Assembly (NCBI GenBank): GCA_041821315.1
Contig: JBGUEO010000006.1
Span: forward strand, 1 to 64,000
DNA length: 64,000 nt
Direction of reading: 5' to 3'
Origin: DIGJ01 sp041821315
Lineage (GTDB): Bacteria; Bacillota; Clostridia; Lachnospirales; Lachnospiraceae
Each line of letters begins with the position of its first letter. Within the stretch, counting starts at the first letter, position 1. The notes under the pieces were generated by a model. The model worked only from the letters and a program-made list of their open reading frames with translations. It was not told the origin of the DNA and did no database searches. The position numbers and the translations under genes are program-made. Below are positions 42,719-50,307 of this stretch, piece after piece.

Positions 42719-42984
42719 GCGTTTCCTCTTTCTTGTGGGAGTTTTGAATATACTGTCTTTGCACTGATTCCTGGTAGCATACCAAGCTTTCCGGATAATG
42801 CACTTATTACATCTGCTGGTGCATCAATTGCTACGCTGATAATTGAAATATTTCTTTTTTGATAGGGAATCCCCATTCTACCTATTATATATTCCCCATA
42901 CTTGTGTAATATGGAATTTAGCTTCTCTGTTGAACCTTCGTTTTCAACAACAATACCAATTAAAGCAACCTTTGTTTCGTCCAC
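42715..42984 (-). CDS. TM1266-like ACT-domain protein (iron-only hydrogenase system regulator family)
   Basis: 89 residues: VALIGIVVENEGSTEKLNSILHKYGEYIIGRMGIPYQKRNISIISVAIDAP is the pattern of TM1266-type proteins, a ferredoxin-like ACT/NikR-C fold often found beside [FeFe]-hydrogenase maturation genes. The start is GTG at 42984 with AAGGAGGAG six bases upstream. It is the first gene of the nitrogenase-like operon and overlaps the NifH-like gene. Its presence suggests ligand- or metal-responsive control of the complex. It has no DNA-binding domain, so it may act on proteins rather than DNA. Confidence 0.85.
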   Translation of the reverse strand: MDETKVALIGIVVENEGSTEKLNSILHKYGEYIIGRMGIPYQKRNISIISVAIDAPADVISALSGKLGMLPGISAKTVYSKLPQERGNA

Positions 42985-43003
42985 TTAACTCTCCTCCTTC
43001 TTT

Positions 43004-43137
43004 GCTCGTTCGCGGGCTTCGCAGAAACGCCGTGCAACTCGCTTCGGCTGCCACGCCTCCATGCAACTCGCTTCGCTCGTTCGCGGGCTTCGCAGAAACG
43101 CCATGCACCTCGCTTCGCTCGTTCGCGGGCTTCGCCC
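43004..43137. repeat. GC-rich repeat cassette in the leader of the nitrogenase-like operon
   Basis: Three copies of GCTCGTTCGCGGGCTTCGC begin at 43004, 43075 and 43117. The first two extend further through CAGAAACGCC. Units are about 71, 42 and 20 bases. Base composition is sharply higher in GC than all surrounding DNA. No translated function is evident; it looks like a dispersed intergenic repeat of the host. Confidence 0.75.
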
Positions 43138-43140
43138 TAT

Positions 43141-43200
43141 ATTTTTCAAACAAATGACAGAATTTCATGCAAGCATGATTCTGTCATTTGTTTGAAAAAT
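43141..43200. repeat. 23-bp perfect inverted repeat with inner hairpin
   Basis: Positions 43141-43163 and 43178-43200 are exact inverse copies. The loop itself contains CATGC-AA-GCATG (43166-43177). The stem begins with T and ends with A on both strands, the reverse of an intrinsic terminator. It directly abuts the GC-rich repeat. Confidence 0.8.
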
Positions 43201-43222
43201 GCATGGCTCATTGCCATCGCGC

Positions 43223-43249
43223 AAAAAAAGCACGCCAATAAAGGCGTGC
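43223..43249 (-). terminator. Intrinsic terminator in the leader of the nitrogenase-like operon
   Basis: On the minus strand GCACGCC (43249-43243) and GGCGTGC (43236-43230) form a perfect 7-bp GC-rich stem with a 6-base loop, followed by seven T (43229-43223). It lies 107 bases after the -35/-10 pair and about 240 bases before the first gene. Confidence 0.85.
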
Positions 43250-43356
43250 ATATTTACATTTCAATGATTTCGCCTTTCACATAAGAAGCCTTTCTGTGTT
43301 AGAACTACCTATCGTTTTGGTGGATTGCAGTCAGAACAAATCTTGACTGTTCATCC
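43250..43356 (-). ncRNA. Candidate riboswitch/attenuator leader RNA
   Basis: The leader between the promoter and the terminator contains AAAGGCG (43277-43271), an exact complement of CGCCTTT (43246-43240), which includes part of the terminator's 5' arm. Pairing there would prevent the terminator. A second AAAGGC copy (43293-43288) can pair with the same arm. Upstream, CAGTCA/TGACTG or GAACA/TGTTC can form a first hairpin. I do not recognise the motifs of cobalamin, FMN, SAM, c-di-GMP, NiCo, Moco, ZTP, fluoride or T-box leaders. It may be an orphan riboswitch, a protein-controlled attenuator, or a free small RNA. Confidence 0.55.
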
Positions 43357-43362
43357 ATTTTT

Positions 43363-43391
43363 AGCATAATACTTCATTAAGCATAAGTCAA
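43363..43391 (-). promoter_or_regulatory. Promoter of the leader RNA and nitrogenase-like operon
   Basis: TTGACT (43386-43391) and TATGCT (43363-43368) on the minus strand with 17-base spacing. Transcription should start near 43356. Confidence 0.65.
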
Positions 43392-43431
43392 TTACTATTT
43401 CTTTTATTTATAGAAATAATTTTTTATTGCA

Positions 43432-44766
43432 TTAGGATTTTATTGCATCAAATTGACATGCCTCCATATTTTCTAAAATTTCTTGTTTGACTTGCTTGAG
43501 TGTTTCAAATTGATCAAAAAATTTCATTTTTTTCTTCTGTTGCTCGGTTGCATCTTCTTTTCCTAGTACATAATAAGAAAAAGTTTCCGCAAAATCCTCG
43601 ACACATCGTGTTGCTGCATATTCTGATACAAATTCATTATAATGTCTTACATAAAACAATGCATTCCCTTCATCTGCCTCACGGTCATCTTCTATGTCAG
43701 CCCAAAACGCTTGATAAAATTGATTTAAATAAGAATCTTCTTTTGCTACTAATTCATAATCCGTATAATTGTAAAATGATGGTACTAAGTTTTTGTCCGC
43801 TGCAAAATACGTAACTTGCTCATTGTTTAAAGAAAGATAATGTGCATATTCATGTACAACTGTTCGTGCAAGCTCAAGTTTATTATCAACATCTGCAGGA
43901 TCAATGCATAATTTCCATGTTTTCCCGCTGTCATCCATTTGAGCCACATATGCCATTATATTATATATTCCGTCGGATGCAATATCAAACTCCAAAAATT
44001 CACGGAAACAATCTGCTGGCAAAATTTGTTTCACACTTGACCAAATCATTTTATATTTTTTTATTTCTTTTTTTGACAAGTCGGAAAGACCATATCTTTT
44101 TGGATCCATATACTGAATACTACTATCCTTATGATTCATTTTAAATTGACCAAGAGTCATCATATTGGTATGAAAAATATTATAATAAACTGCATCTACA
44201 TCCAATTGATTATAGTGTTCTAGCGTCTCATAGATTTTATTTAATAATACATCACTATTATCCTCACGATACCAATTATACAATTTAATAATTCTCTTGT
44301 AGTCATTGATAGAAAGTGTTTTCTTTAAGTTTTTAATGACTGGATTGTTTTTAGGCAATTCATAATTTTCACTATATGCATTCCAATATTGAAGTTCCTG
44401 TTTTGCACCGTTGATATATTTTAATGTCAATCCATCCAGATATGCACACATTCTTTGAATTACTCTATCTTCTTCTTCACTTTTCGAAAATGTATTCCGT
44501 AATCGTTGCTCCGCCTTATCGTATTCAATCAAGTCCATCATCTTACAAATTGTATTACGCTCATCAAGCGTTACATCCTGATTCAACACTCCTAAAATGT
44601 TTGTAACCTTTTGATTTATGTCACTCTCATTCGAATACAGCGATTTATAATATAAATACCTCTGATTTTCTGTGATTCCATCTGCATATACGAGTGTTCT
44701 ATTTGTAGTAAAAAACAAGATAGCTACAATAAGACCTGTCATCACCTTTCTCCATTGTTTGCTCAA
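43432..44766 (-). CDS. Secreted putative zinc metallopeptidase (HExxH)
   Basis: 444 residues starting at TTG 44766 with AGGAG about ten bases upstream. The signal peptide (KQWRKVMTGLIVAILFFTTNRTLVYA) would be cleaved near residue 28. The first 240 residues are helical and match nothing I recognise. The motif ARTVVHEYAHYLSL (HEYAH at 305-309) gives two zinc ligands and the catalytic Glu. A later CVEDFAETFSYYVLG (about 396-410) could supply the third ligand Glu, as in gluzincins. The protein is probably extracellular or membrane-associated. Substrate unknown. It lies upstream of, and on the same strand as, the nitrogenase-like locus, but a separate promoter follows it. Confidence 0.75.
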   Translation of the reverse strand: MSKQWRKVMTGLIVAILFFTTNRTLVYADGITENQRYLYYKSLYSNESDINQKVTNILGVLNQDVTLDERNTICKMMDLIEYDKAEQRLRNTFSKSEEEDRVIQRMCAYLDGLTLKYINGAKQELQYWNAYSENYELPKNNPVIKNLKKTLSINDYKRIIKLYNWYREDNSDVLLNKIYETLEHYNQLDVDAVYYNIFHTNMMTLGQFKMNHKDSSIQYMDPKRYGLSDLSKKEIKKYKMIWSSVKQILPADCFREFLEFDIASDGIYNIMAYVAQMDDSGKTWKLCIDPADVDNKLELARTVVHEYAHYLSLNNEQVTYFAADKNLVPSFYNYTDYELVAKEDSYLNQFYQAFWADIEDDREADEGNALFYVRHYNEFVSEYAATRCVEDFAETFSYYVLGKEDATEQQKKKMKFFDQFETLKQVKQEILENMEACQFDAIKS

Positions 44767-44848
44767 TTCTTTCGTCTCCTATCTTTTTATTCACTTATTA
44801 TAAAAGAAAAAAGCTTTTTGTTTTTTACTTTTTTATTACTTTTTTATT

Positions 44849-47008
44849 TCATACGCTAAATTGCTTTACTGCTTCCATAAGCTGTTCTGCCATATTGGTC
44901 AATTCTACCGCAGACGCTGATATTTGCACTGAGATTTCACTTTGTTCTTCACTTGTGACTGTAATTTCTTCAATGTCTGCACTTGATTCACTAATAATGC
45001 CTGTCATTTCCTCTACCGCTTTTGTAACTTCAGCGCTTGATTCTTTTGATTCTTCAACAAACTGAACAACCTGAGTCATTTCATCAAACATTTTTTTTAT
45101 TTTGTCATTGATTTCTTTAAAAGCACCTTTCGAGTCTTCCACGGACAAAAGCCCTTTTTTTACCAACTCGGTTTCGGTTTCCATAAGTTGACTTGCATGT
45201 GTTATGTTCTGCGCAATTCCTTCAATCAATTGCTGTATCCCCTGTGCAGAATCTTGTGATTGAGAAGCCAATTTTCCAATCTCTCCGGCTACTACCGCAA
45301 ATCCCTTTCCACTTTCGCCTGCTCTAGCTGCCTCAATTGCTGCATTTAATGAAAGTAAATTGGTTTCTTCTGCAATTGCAGTAATAAGTTCATTTATTTT
45401 TTCAATTTCATCCGACTGTGTTATTAATTGTTTCATAACTTGTTCCATCTTATCTGTCTGATTTTGTATCTCTTCCATACCCGTAATGGCAAATTGAACA
45501 GTCTCTTGTCCTGCAATTGATTTTTGATTAACTACTTTTGTTTCTTCTGCCATTTGTTCAATCTTTTCAACAGAATCCGCCAATTGCTTTTTCATTTCAT
45601 GAGCCATGGTATTGACATGTTCTACATATTTTGTCTGATTTTGAGTGCCTACGCTCATCTCTTCCATTCGCTCAGCAATTCCTTCCGCTGATATGGTCGT
45701 TTCCTCAGAAGCACTGGAGAGCTCTTGACTTGAGCTTGTTAATTGTTCGGATATTATTCCTATGTGATTAACAAGGCTGCGAATCGTTGCAATCATCATA
45801 CTTAAGCTTCTCTCCATCTGCCCAAGTTCATCCCCCTCTGTCTCTTTATACACGCTGCACCTCTTGCAGTTATCAAGCTTTAATAATACATCTTTTTGTT
45901 CATAATCACTACATAATGTATTTGCCATTTCCCAACATTTCAAGTTCTCATTTTCAAAAGCAGGGCATTCTTTTTTGTCACACTCCATCCGTTCCCAACA
46001 TTTTTTCAACTTTGCTTCTTCTATTTGTAACGTTAAATCACCCCCCGTAACAATTCCCATAACCTTTTGCACTTTACGAATTTTATACACTGTAATATAA
46101 GAATTTACAATTGAGACAACAGAAGCTAATAAAAGCATAATAACTCCCAGTAAAATTATTTTTTGCAGCATATTTGTAATTGCCTGTAAATACTCGGATT
46201 TTACTGCATTAATTGACAAAGACCACGTCCCTACTGGCACATACAAATCTAGTTTGTCAACCCCATTATAACGATAGCTGACTCTTCCCTCTTTTCCTTG
46301 TAACATATCGTCCAAAACAGAAGTTAGTGCAGGCACATTTAAATCTTTTAAATTTTTGTTAATCAGTTCGCTATCCGGATGATAGATAAAATTCCCATTG
46401 GAATCCACTAAATATGCATACCCACTTTTCCCTTCCTTTATTTTTGCTATCACTGAATTTATATATTCGATATTCATAGATGCTGCAAGAACCCCAACCA
46501 CCTTTTCATTTTCTTTGATTGGAACACTAACCACTTCTACATAATTTCCACTTGATTTTGACTGCAAAATATCACTATGTGAACTCTCCCCTTGCATACT
46601 CGCAAGAAAATATGCTCGTTCGGATAAATCCGTACCTACTAAAGATGCATTCACACTATCATAAACAATCTTACCCGAAGTATTTACCAAATAAATATCC
46701 TCCAAATACTCTGGATAAATTTTGGATAAATAGTCAATTTGTTTAATAAAATCCTTTGTTTGTTCCCCATCTAGTGCCAGCATTGAATCATTTGACTTTG
46801 TTAAAATAGTCAGTTGCACTTCCAAACTTTCCCGAATCGTTTCAATCTGGTTTTTCCCTTCATTTAATTTCATAGAAAGCTTCTCTTCGATTTCTTTGGT
46901 AATCTGATCCGAACTCATTTTATACGAAATACCCGCAATACTAACAATTAGAATTAAGACAATTAAGATATTCACCATTACGTTTTTTAATAATAAACTT
47001 TTTTTCAT
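44849..47008 (-). CDS. Methyl-accepting chemotaxis protein with Cache and Cys-rich two-CW domain
   Basis: 719 residues. Order: membrane helix (about 9-30), double-Cache sensor (about 35-275), second membrane helix (about 283-303), then a Cys-rich insert at 337-384, and the signalling domain with ITAIAEETNLLSLNAAIEAARAGESGKG. The insert has seven Cys: C337, C343, C348, C358, C366, C381 and C384, with two CWE motifs. It matches the two-CW type seen in some receptors and may bind metal, an Fe-S cluster or redox-active thiols. A standard HAMP is not obvious. The receptor could combine external ligand sensing with internal redox sensing. It lies 29 bases after a TetR-type regulator gene and is likely cotranscribed with it. 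Confidence 0.9.
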   Translation of the reverse strand: MKKSLLLKNVMVNILIVLILIVSIAGISYKMSSDQITKEIEEKLSMKLNEGKNQIETIRESLEVQLTILTKSNDSMLALDGEQTKDFIKQIDYLSKIYPEYLEDIYLVNTSGKIVYDSVNASLVGTDLSERAYFLASMQGESSHSDILQSKSSGNYVEVVSVPIKENEKVVGVLAASMNIEYINSVIAKIKEGKSGYAYLVDSNGNFIYHPDSELINKNLKDLNVPALTSVLDDMLQGKEGRVSYRYNGVDKLDLYVPVGTWSLSINAVKSEYLQAITNMLQKIILLGVIMLLLASVVSIVNSYITVYKIRKVQKVMGIVTGGDLTLQIEEAKLKKCWERMECDKKECPAFENENLKCWEMANTLCSDYEQKDVLLKLDNCKRCSVYKETEGDELGQMERSLSMMIATIRSLVNHIGIISEQLTSSSQELSSASEETTISAEGIAERMEEMSVGTQNQTKYVEHVNTMAHEMKKQLADSVEKIEQMAEETKVVNQKSIAGQETVQFAITGMEEIQNQTDKMEQVMKQLITQSDEIEKINELITAIAEETNLLSLNAAIEAARAGESGKGFAVVAGEIGKLASQSQDSAQGIQQLIEGIAQNITHASQLMETETELVKKGLLSVEDSKGAFKEINDKIKKMFDEMTQVVQFVEESKESSAEVTKAVEEMTGIISESSADIEEITVTSEEQSEISVQISASAVELTNMAEQLMEAVKQFSV

Positions 47009-47037
47009 TGATAATTACCTCCTTTTCGTTTGTGTTT

Positions 47038-47631
47038 TCAACTTCTTTCCCAAAAATTCTTCCAATTTGATTCTATTTCGTCTTCTGCAATCACGATACC
47101 AGCTATCAGCATTTCATTGATGTGTTCATTCTCCAATCGTTTATATTTTTGAAAAAAAACTTTTTCGTTTATCCTTTGGTTTATGTCATTACTTGCAATA
47201 CAAGACACTATAATTGGTTGTAATACGTTAAATTCTTCATCCTGCCAATTCTTATAACGATCGCGGGTTTCATTTTGTAGTTCATCTGCTGGAAATAAAC
47301 GGTATCTCAATAAAAATTTAAATGGTGCACTATAATTAATACAGGTTTGCAACCGATTTAAAAAAACCAAATATAATACCTCTTTCGCTGGAAGTCCTTC
47401 CTTTAATTCTACTATTTTTTTTATCTTTTCCATTTGTTCATAACAAATAGAATCGTATATTTTTACAAATAAATCTTTCTTAGACTTATAGTAAAAATAA
47501 ATCGAAGATGCTTTAATTCCAACCTCCTTACTGATATCCCGTAAATTTGTTGCTTCATAACCCTTTTCAAGAAAGTCTCTAAATGCAACCTCTCGAATTT
47601 TTTGTTCCGTACTAAATTCCAATTTCACCAT
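47038..47631 (-). CDS. TetR/AcrR family transcriptional regulator
   Basis: About 198 residues. The N-terminal HTH, TEQKIREVAFRDFLEKGYEATNLRDISKEVGIKASSIYFYYKSKKDLF, is textbook TetR. The ligand-binding C-terminal half is variable. The start is uncertain: the frame opens with a TTG (47664) inside a palindromic operator. The ATG at 47631 or a TTG three codons later are more likely. It probably represses its own promoter and the downstream two-CW chemoreceptor. No drug-efflux gene is adjacent, so its target is likely the receptor itself. Confidence 0.88.
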   Translation of the reverse strand: MVKLEFSTEQKIREVAFRDFLEKGYEATNLRDISKEVGIKASSIYFYYKSKKDLFVKIYDSICYEQMEKIKKIVELKEGLPAKEVLYLVFLNRLQTCINYSAPFKFLLRYRLFPADELQNETRDRYKNWQDEEFNVLQPIIVSCIASNDINQRINEKVFFQKYKRLENEHINEMLIAGIVIAEDEIESNWKNFWERS

Positions 47632-47654
47632 CTCTTTTCTATGTTTTTTGTTTT

Positions 47655-47674
47655 TACCTAACAACTGTTAGGTA
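47655..47674. promoter_or_regulatory. Palindromic operator of the TetR regulator
   Basis: TACCTAACA and TGTTAGGTA form perfect 9-bp arms around two bases. The site begins immediately downstream of the -10 box of the regulator promoter, the expected position for autorepression. Confidence 0.7.
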
Positions 47675-47675
47675 G

Positions 47676-47704
47676 ATTTTAACATTATTTTTATTCTTTT
47701 ACAA
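47676..47704 (-). promoter_or_regulatory. Promoter of the tetR-chemoreceptor operon
   Basis: TTGTAA (47699-47704) and TAAAAT (47676-47681) on the minus strand, spacing 17. Confidence 0.55.
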
Positions 47705-47715
47705 TGTACTTTTAC

Positions 47716-47740
47716 AAAAAAAAACAGCACTTATGTGCCG
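47716..47740 (-). terminator. Terminator of the hybrid kinase gene
   Basis: CGGCAC and GTGCTG form a short stem, with ATAA loop, followed on the minus strand by nine T (47724-47716). It begins at the stop codon of the kinase. Confidence 0.7.
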
Positions 47741-50038
47741 TTAATTTTTTCGAAGTAATGCAGAATTTATCATACCGATGAAATTATCCACATCAATCGG
47801 TTTTACAATGAATTCATCCATACCAGAAGCTAAGCATTTCTCACGATCTTCGATTTGCGAGTATGCTGTCATCGCTATAATTGGAACCCCTTTCATCTTT
47901 TTTTGTGCTCGTATCATCTTGGTTAATTGGTATCCGTTTACTTCTGGTAATTGAATATCCATAAGAACCAAATTAACTCTATATTGCTCGATTAAAAAAA
48001 GTGCTTCTTTGCTATTATATGCTGCCAGATATTTATGCCCCATCTGTTCTAGAATATATTCAATCACATTTTGATTTACCAGATTATCATCAACACATAA
48101 TATTACTTGTTCTTCCATTGAATTTTTATTGACATCCTGTATTTCCTTTTTCTTTTCTTTTTTTTGTTTTTGTGGAAGTTCAAATGCACATCGCAAATAG
48201 AAAGTGCTTCCCTTTCCTTCTATACTATGAAACGTGATATCACCTCCCATTGCTTTTGCAAACTGTTTTGAAATTGCCAGTCCTAACCCTGTTCCACTGT
48301 ATTTTTTTTCATAAGACAAATCTCCTTGTACAAATTTTTCAAACAAATGTTCACCAAATGCTTTGCTAATTCCGATTCCAGTATCTTTTATCGAAAATTC
48401 AATGAGTGCTTGATTATTTTGGGCATTACATAGTCTTGCTTTCAAACTTATATATCCCTCATCTGTAAACTTTATTGCATTAGAAACAAGATTATTTAGA
48501 ATTTGCCTTACCTTTTGTCCATCTCCAATCATATCATCTTGAATATCTGGATCAAAATAATACCCCACTTCAATCCCCTTTCGATTTGCTTCTATTTGTA
48601 ACTCATTGAACAGTGTTTGCACCATATCCTTCAAGGAAAACGAAGTTTTACACACTTCTATTTTTTGTTGTTCAGCCTTCGAAATATCCAAAATATCGCT
48701 TACAATCCCCTTTAGCGTAACTGCTGAATTTTTTAATAATTTGATCAATTTTTCTTGTTCCATACTAAGTTTTGTTTTTTGCATCAACTGTATGACCGAA
48801 ATTATTCCATTCAATGGAGTTCGAATTTCATGACTCATATTTGCAAGAAATAAAGTTTTTGCTTCATTTGCTTTTTGTGCCTCATGACTCATTTGCTCCA
48901 ATTCCTTGTTTTTTTCAAGCAATTGAAATTCCATTTTTTTTCGTTGTGAAATATCTTCGTTGATTCCAATCATTCGGCAAGGCTCCTTGCTGTCTTCCCA
49001 GTCAACTACTTTTCCTTTTGCTCTTAACCAAACATATTCATTCTCCTTATTTTGTATTCTAAATTCGGTAATTAACTCTTTCCCATCCTTAATATGCTGA
49101 GTAAACAACTGGCAAAGTTCCTTTCGATCTACCGGATGAATCAAAATAAACCATTTGCTAATACGAGTCCCTACCTCATCATTTTCATATCCTAACAAGC
49201 TTTCCATGGAATTACAGATATTCATCCTTTTTTTGCATAGGTTCATATCCCAAATACAATAATTTGCACCTTCCAATGCCAATGCCGCACGCTCTTGATT
49301 TTCTTTGAGTCTTTTTTCTTCTTTTCGTTTTTTAGAAATATCGCTGTAGATTCCAATATAGGCAATTATCATACCATCTTTGTCATAGCATGGGGTACAA
49401 GACACGGATACCTCTACTAAATATCCCCCTTTATGACACCGTACTGTTTCGTTGTGTTCAATAACCTTTCCTGCTCTAAGACTATTTTTCACCCAACATA
49501 ATTCTTCCATTTTTTCATTTGGCACTAACCGATCAAATAAGCATCCAACTAATTCATCTTCACGATATCCCAGCCGTTTTTCTGCTGCCTTATTCCATAA
49601 GGTAATGTGAAAATTACGATCGGTCACAATAATTGCTTCTTCCGCAATATCCAGCGAAGCATCGAACATTTTCTCTTTGTCTTCGAGTCTCCGAATACTT
49701 GTAACATCACGAATAATACTTATAACTGTGTCCTTGTCCTCTCCTTGTGTAACGATTGATCTCACATTTACTGGAAAGTTGGTTCCATCCTTTTTATAAT
49801 GGTAGGTTTCAAATTCAATTCCATTCTCGCTTGCATGATCAAGCTGTTGTTGCACGTATGTCTTTTCATCATTCTTCCGAATACAAAAAATAGATAGATC
49901 AAGCAATTCTTCCAACGTATATCCGTATACATCGACTGCCTTTTTATTTCCATACAATATAGTTCCATCTTTTGCAACTACAAGTATAATATCTAACATA
50001 TTGTCAAAAATTTGATATTTATTCCTGCTTTTATCCAT
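47741..50038 (-). CDS. PAS-domain hybrid sensor histidine kinase with receiver domain
   Basis: 765 residues and no membrane helix, so cytoplasmic. Three PAS domains (about 1-120, 125-245, 250-370, the last with PAC-type DISQRKKMEF) are followed by a HisKA domain with phosphoacceptor in LANMSHEIRTPLNGI, a HATPase domain (NNLVSNAIKFTDEG, DTGIGI, GTGLGLAI), and a C-terminal receiver with the phosphorylatable Asp in LVLMDIQLPEVNG and Lys in FIVKPID. The receiver could pass phosphate on to a phosphotransfer protein not seen here. It is divergent from the pentapeptide channel and receiver genes, which may be functional partners. The input signal is unknown; redox or aromatic ligands are common for PAS arrays. 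Confidence 0.93.
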   Translation of the reverse strand: MDKSRNKYQIFDNMLDIILVVAKDGTILYGNKKAVDVYGYTLEELLDLSIFCIRKNDEKTYVQQQLDHASENGIEFETYHYKKDGTNFPVNVRSIVTQGEDKDTVISIIRDVTSIRRLEDKEKMFDASLDIAEEAIIVTDRNFHITLWNKAAEKRLGYREDELVGCLFDRLVPNEKMEELCWVKNSLRAGKVIEHNETVRCHKGGYLVEVSVSCTPCYDKDGMIIAYIGIYSDISKKRKEEKRLKENQERAALALEGANYCIWDMNLCKKRMNICNSMESLLGYENDEVGTRISKWFILIHPVDRKELCQLFTQHIKDGKELITEFRIQNKENEYVWLRAKGKVVDWEDSKEPCRMIGINEDISQRKKMEFQLLEKNKELEQMSHEAQKANEAKTLFLANMSHEIRTPLNGIISVIQLMQKTKLSMEQEKLIKLLKNSAVTLKGIVSDILDISKAEQQKIEVCKTSFSLKDMVQTLFNELQIEANRKGIEVGYYFDPDIQDDMIGDGQKVRQILNNLVSNAIKFTDEGYISLKARLCNAQNNQALIEFSIKDTGIGISKAFGEHLFEKFVQGDLSYEKKYSGTGLGLAISKQFAKAMGGDITFHSIEGKGSTFYLRCAFELPQKQKKEKKKEIQDVNKNSMEEQVILCVDDNLVNQNVIEYILEQMGHKYLAAYNSKEALFLIEQYRVNLVLMDIQLPEVNGYQLTKMIRAQKKMKGVPIIAMTAYSQIEDREKCLASGMDEFIVKPIDVDNFIGMINSALLRKN

Positions 50039-50185
50039 TACAGTATCCTCCCAGAATATTATAACATATAAACTTATAAATCCACTTTTCTTCTATCTCT
50101 AAAATCAGAATAGTCCCGCATATATCTATTTGTCAATGCACATTTCATTTGCCATAGTCAAATTTTTTTCACTCTACTTTCTTTA

Positions 50186-50214
50186 TTGACACTCTATTTG
50201 TTTTGCTATATGAT
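50186..50214 (+). promoter_or_regulatory. Promoter of the pentapeptide channel gene
   Basis: Consensus TTGACA (50186-50191) and TATGAT (50209-50214), spacing 17, about 95 bases before the start codon. Confidence 0.6.
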
Positions 50215-50307
50215 TTTTATATAGATATTCTTTACAAGTACAAAAGATTTCAATCGTAACTCTATTTTTAATTTGTTTTATTCTACAAATAGATAGGAGA
50301 AACTGCC

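Noticed and set aside
35202..42984. Nitrogen-fixation (nif) cluster
   Set aside because: The NifH-like protein is convincing, but both component-1 proteins are short, one lacks a ligand Cys, and no cofactor-assembly genes (nifB, nifE/N, nifV) are nearby.
43004..43137. CRISPR array
   Set aside because: Only three imperfect copies, unequal spacing, no unique spacers of constant size and no cas gene.
42944..43168. Open frames of 74 and 104 codons through the GC-rich repeat
   Set aside because: They merely translate the repeat units, have no ribosome site, and overlap the operon leader and the ACT gene.
43141..43200. Intrinsic terminator
   Set aside because: The stem starts with T and ends with A on both strands, so no U-run follows the hairpin in either direction.
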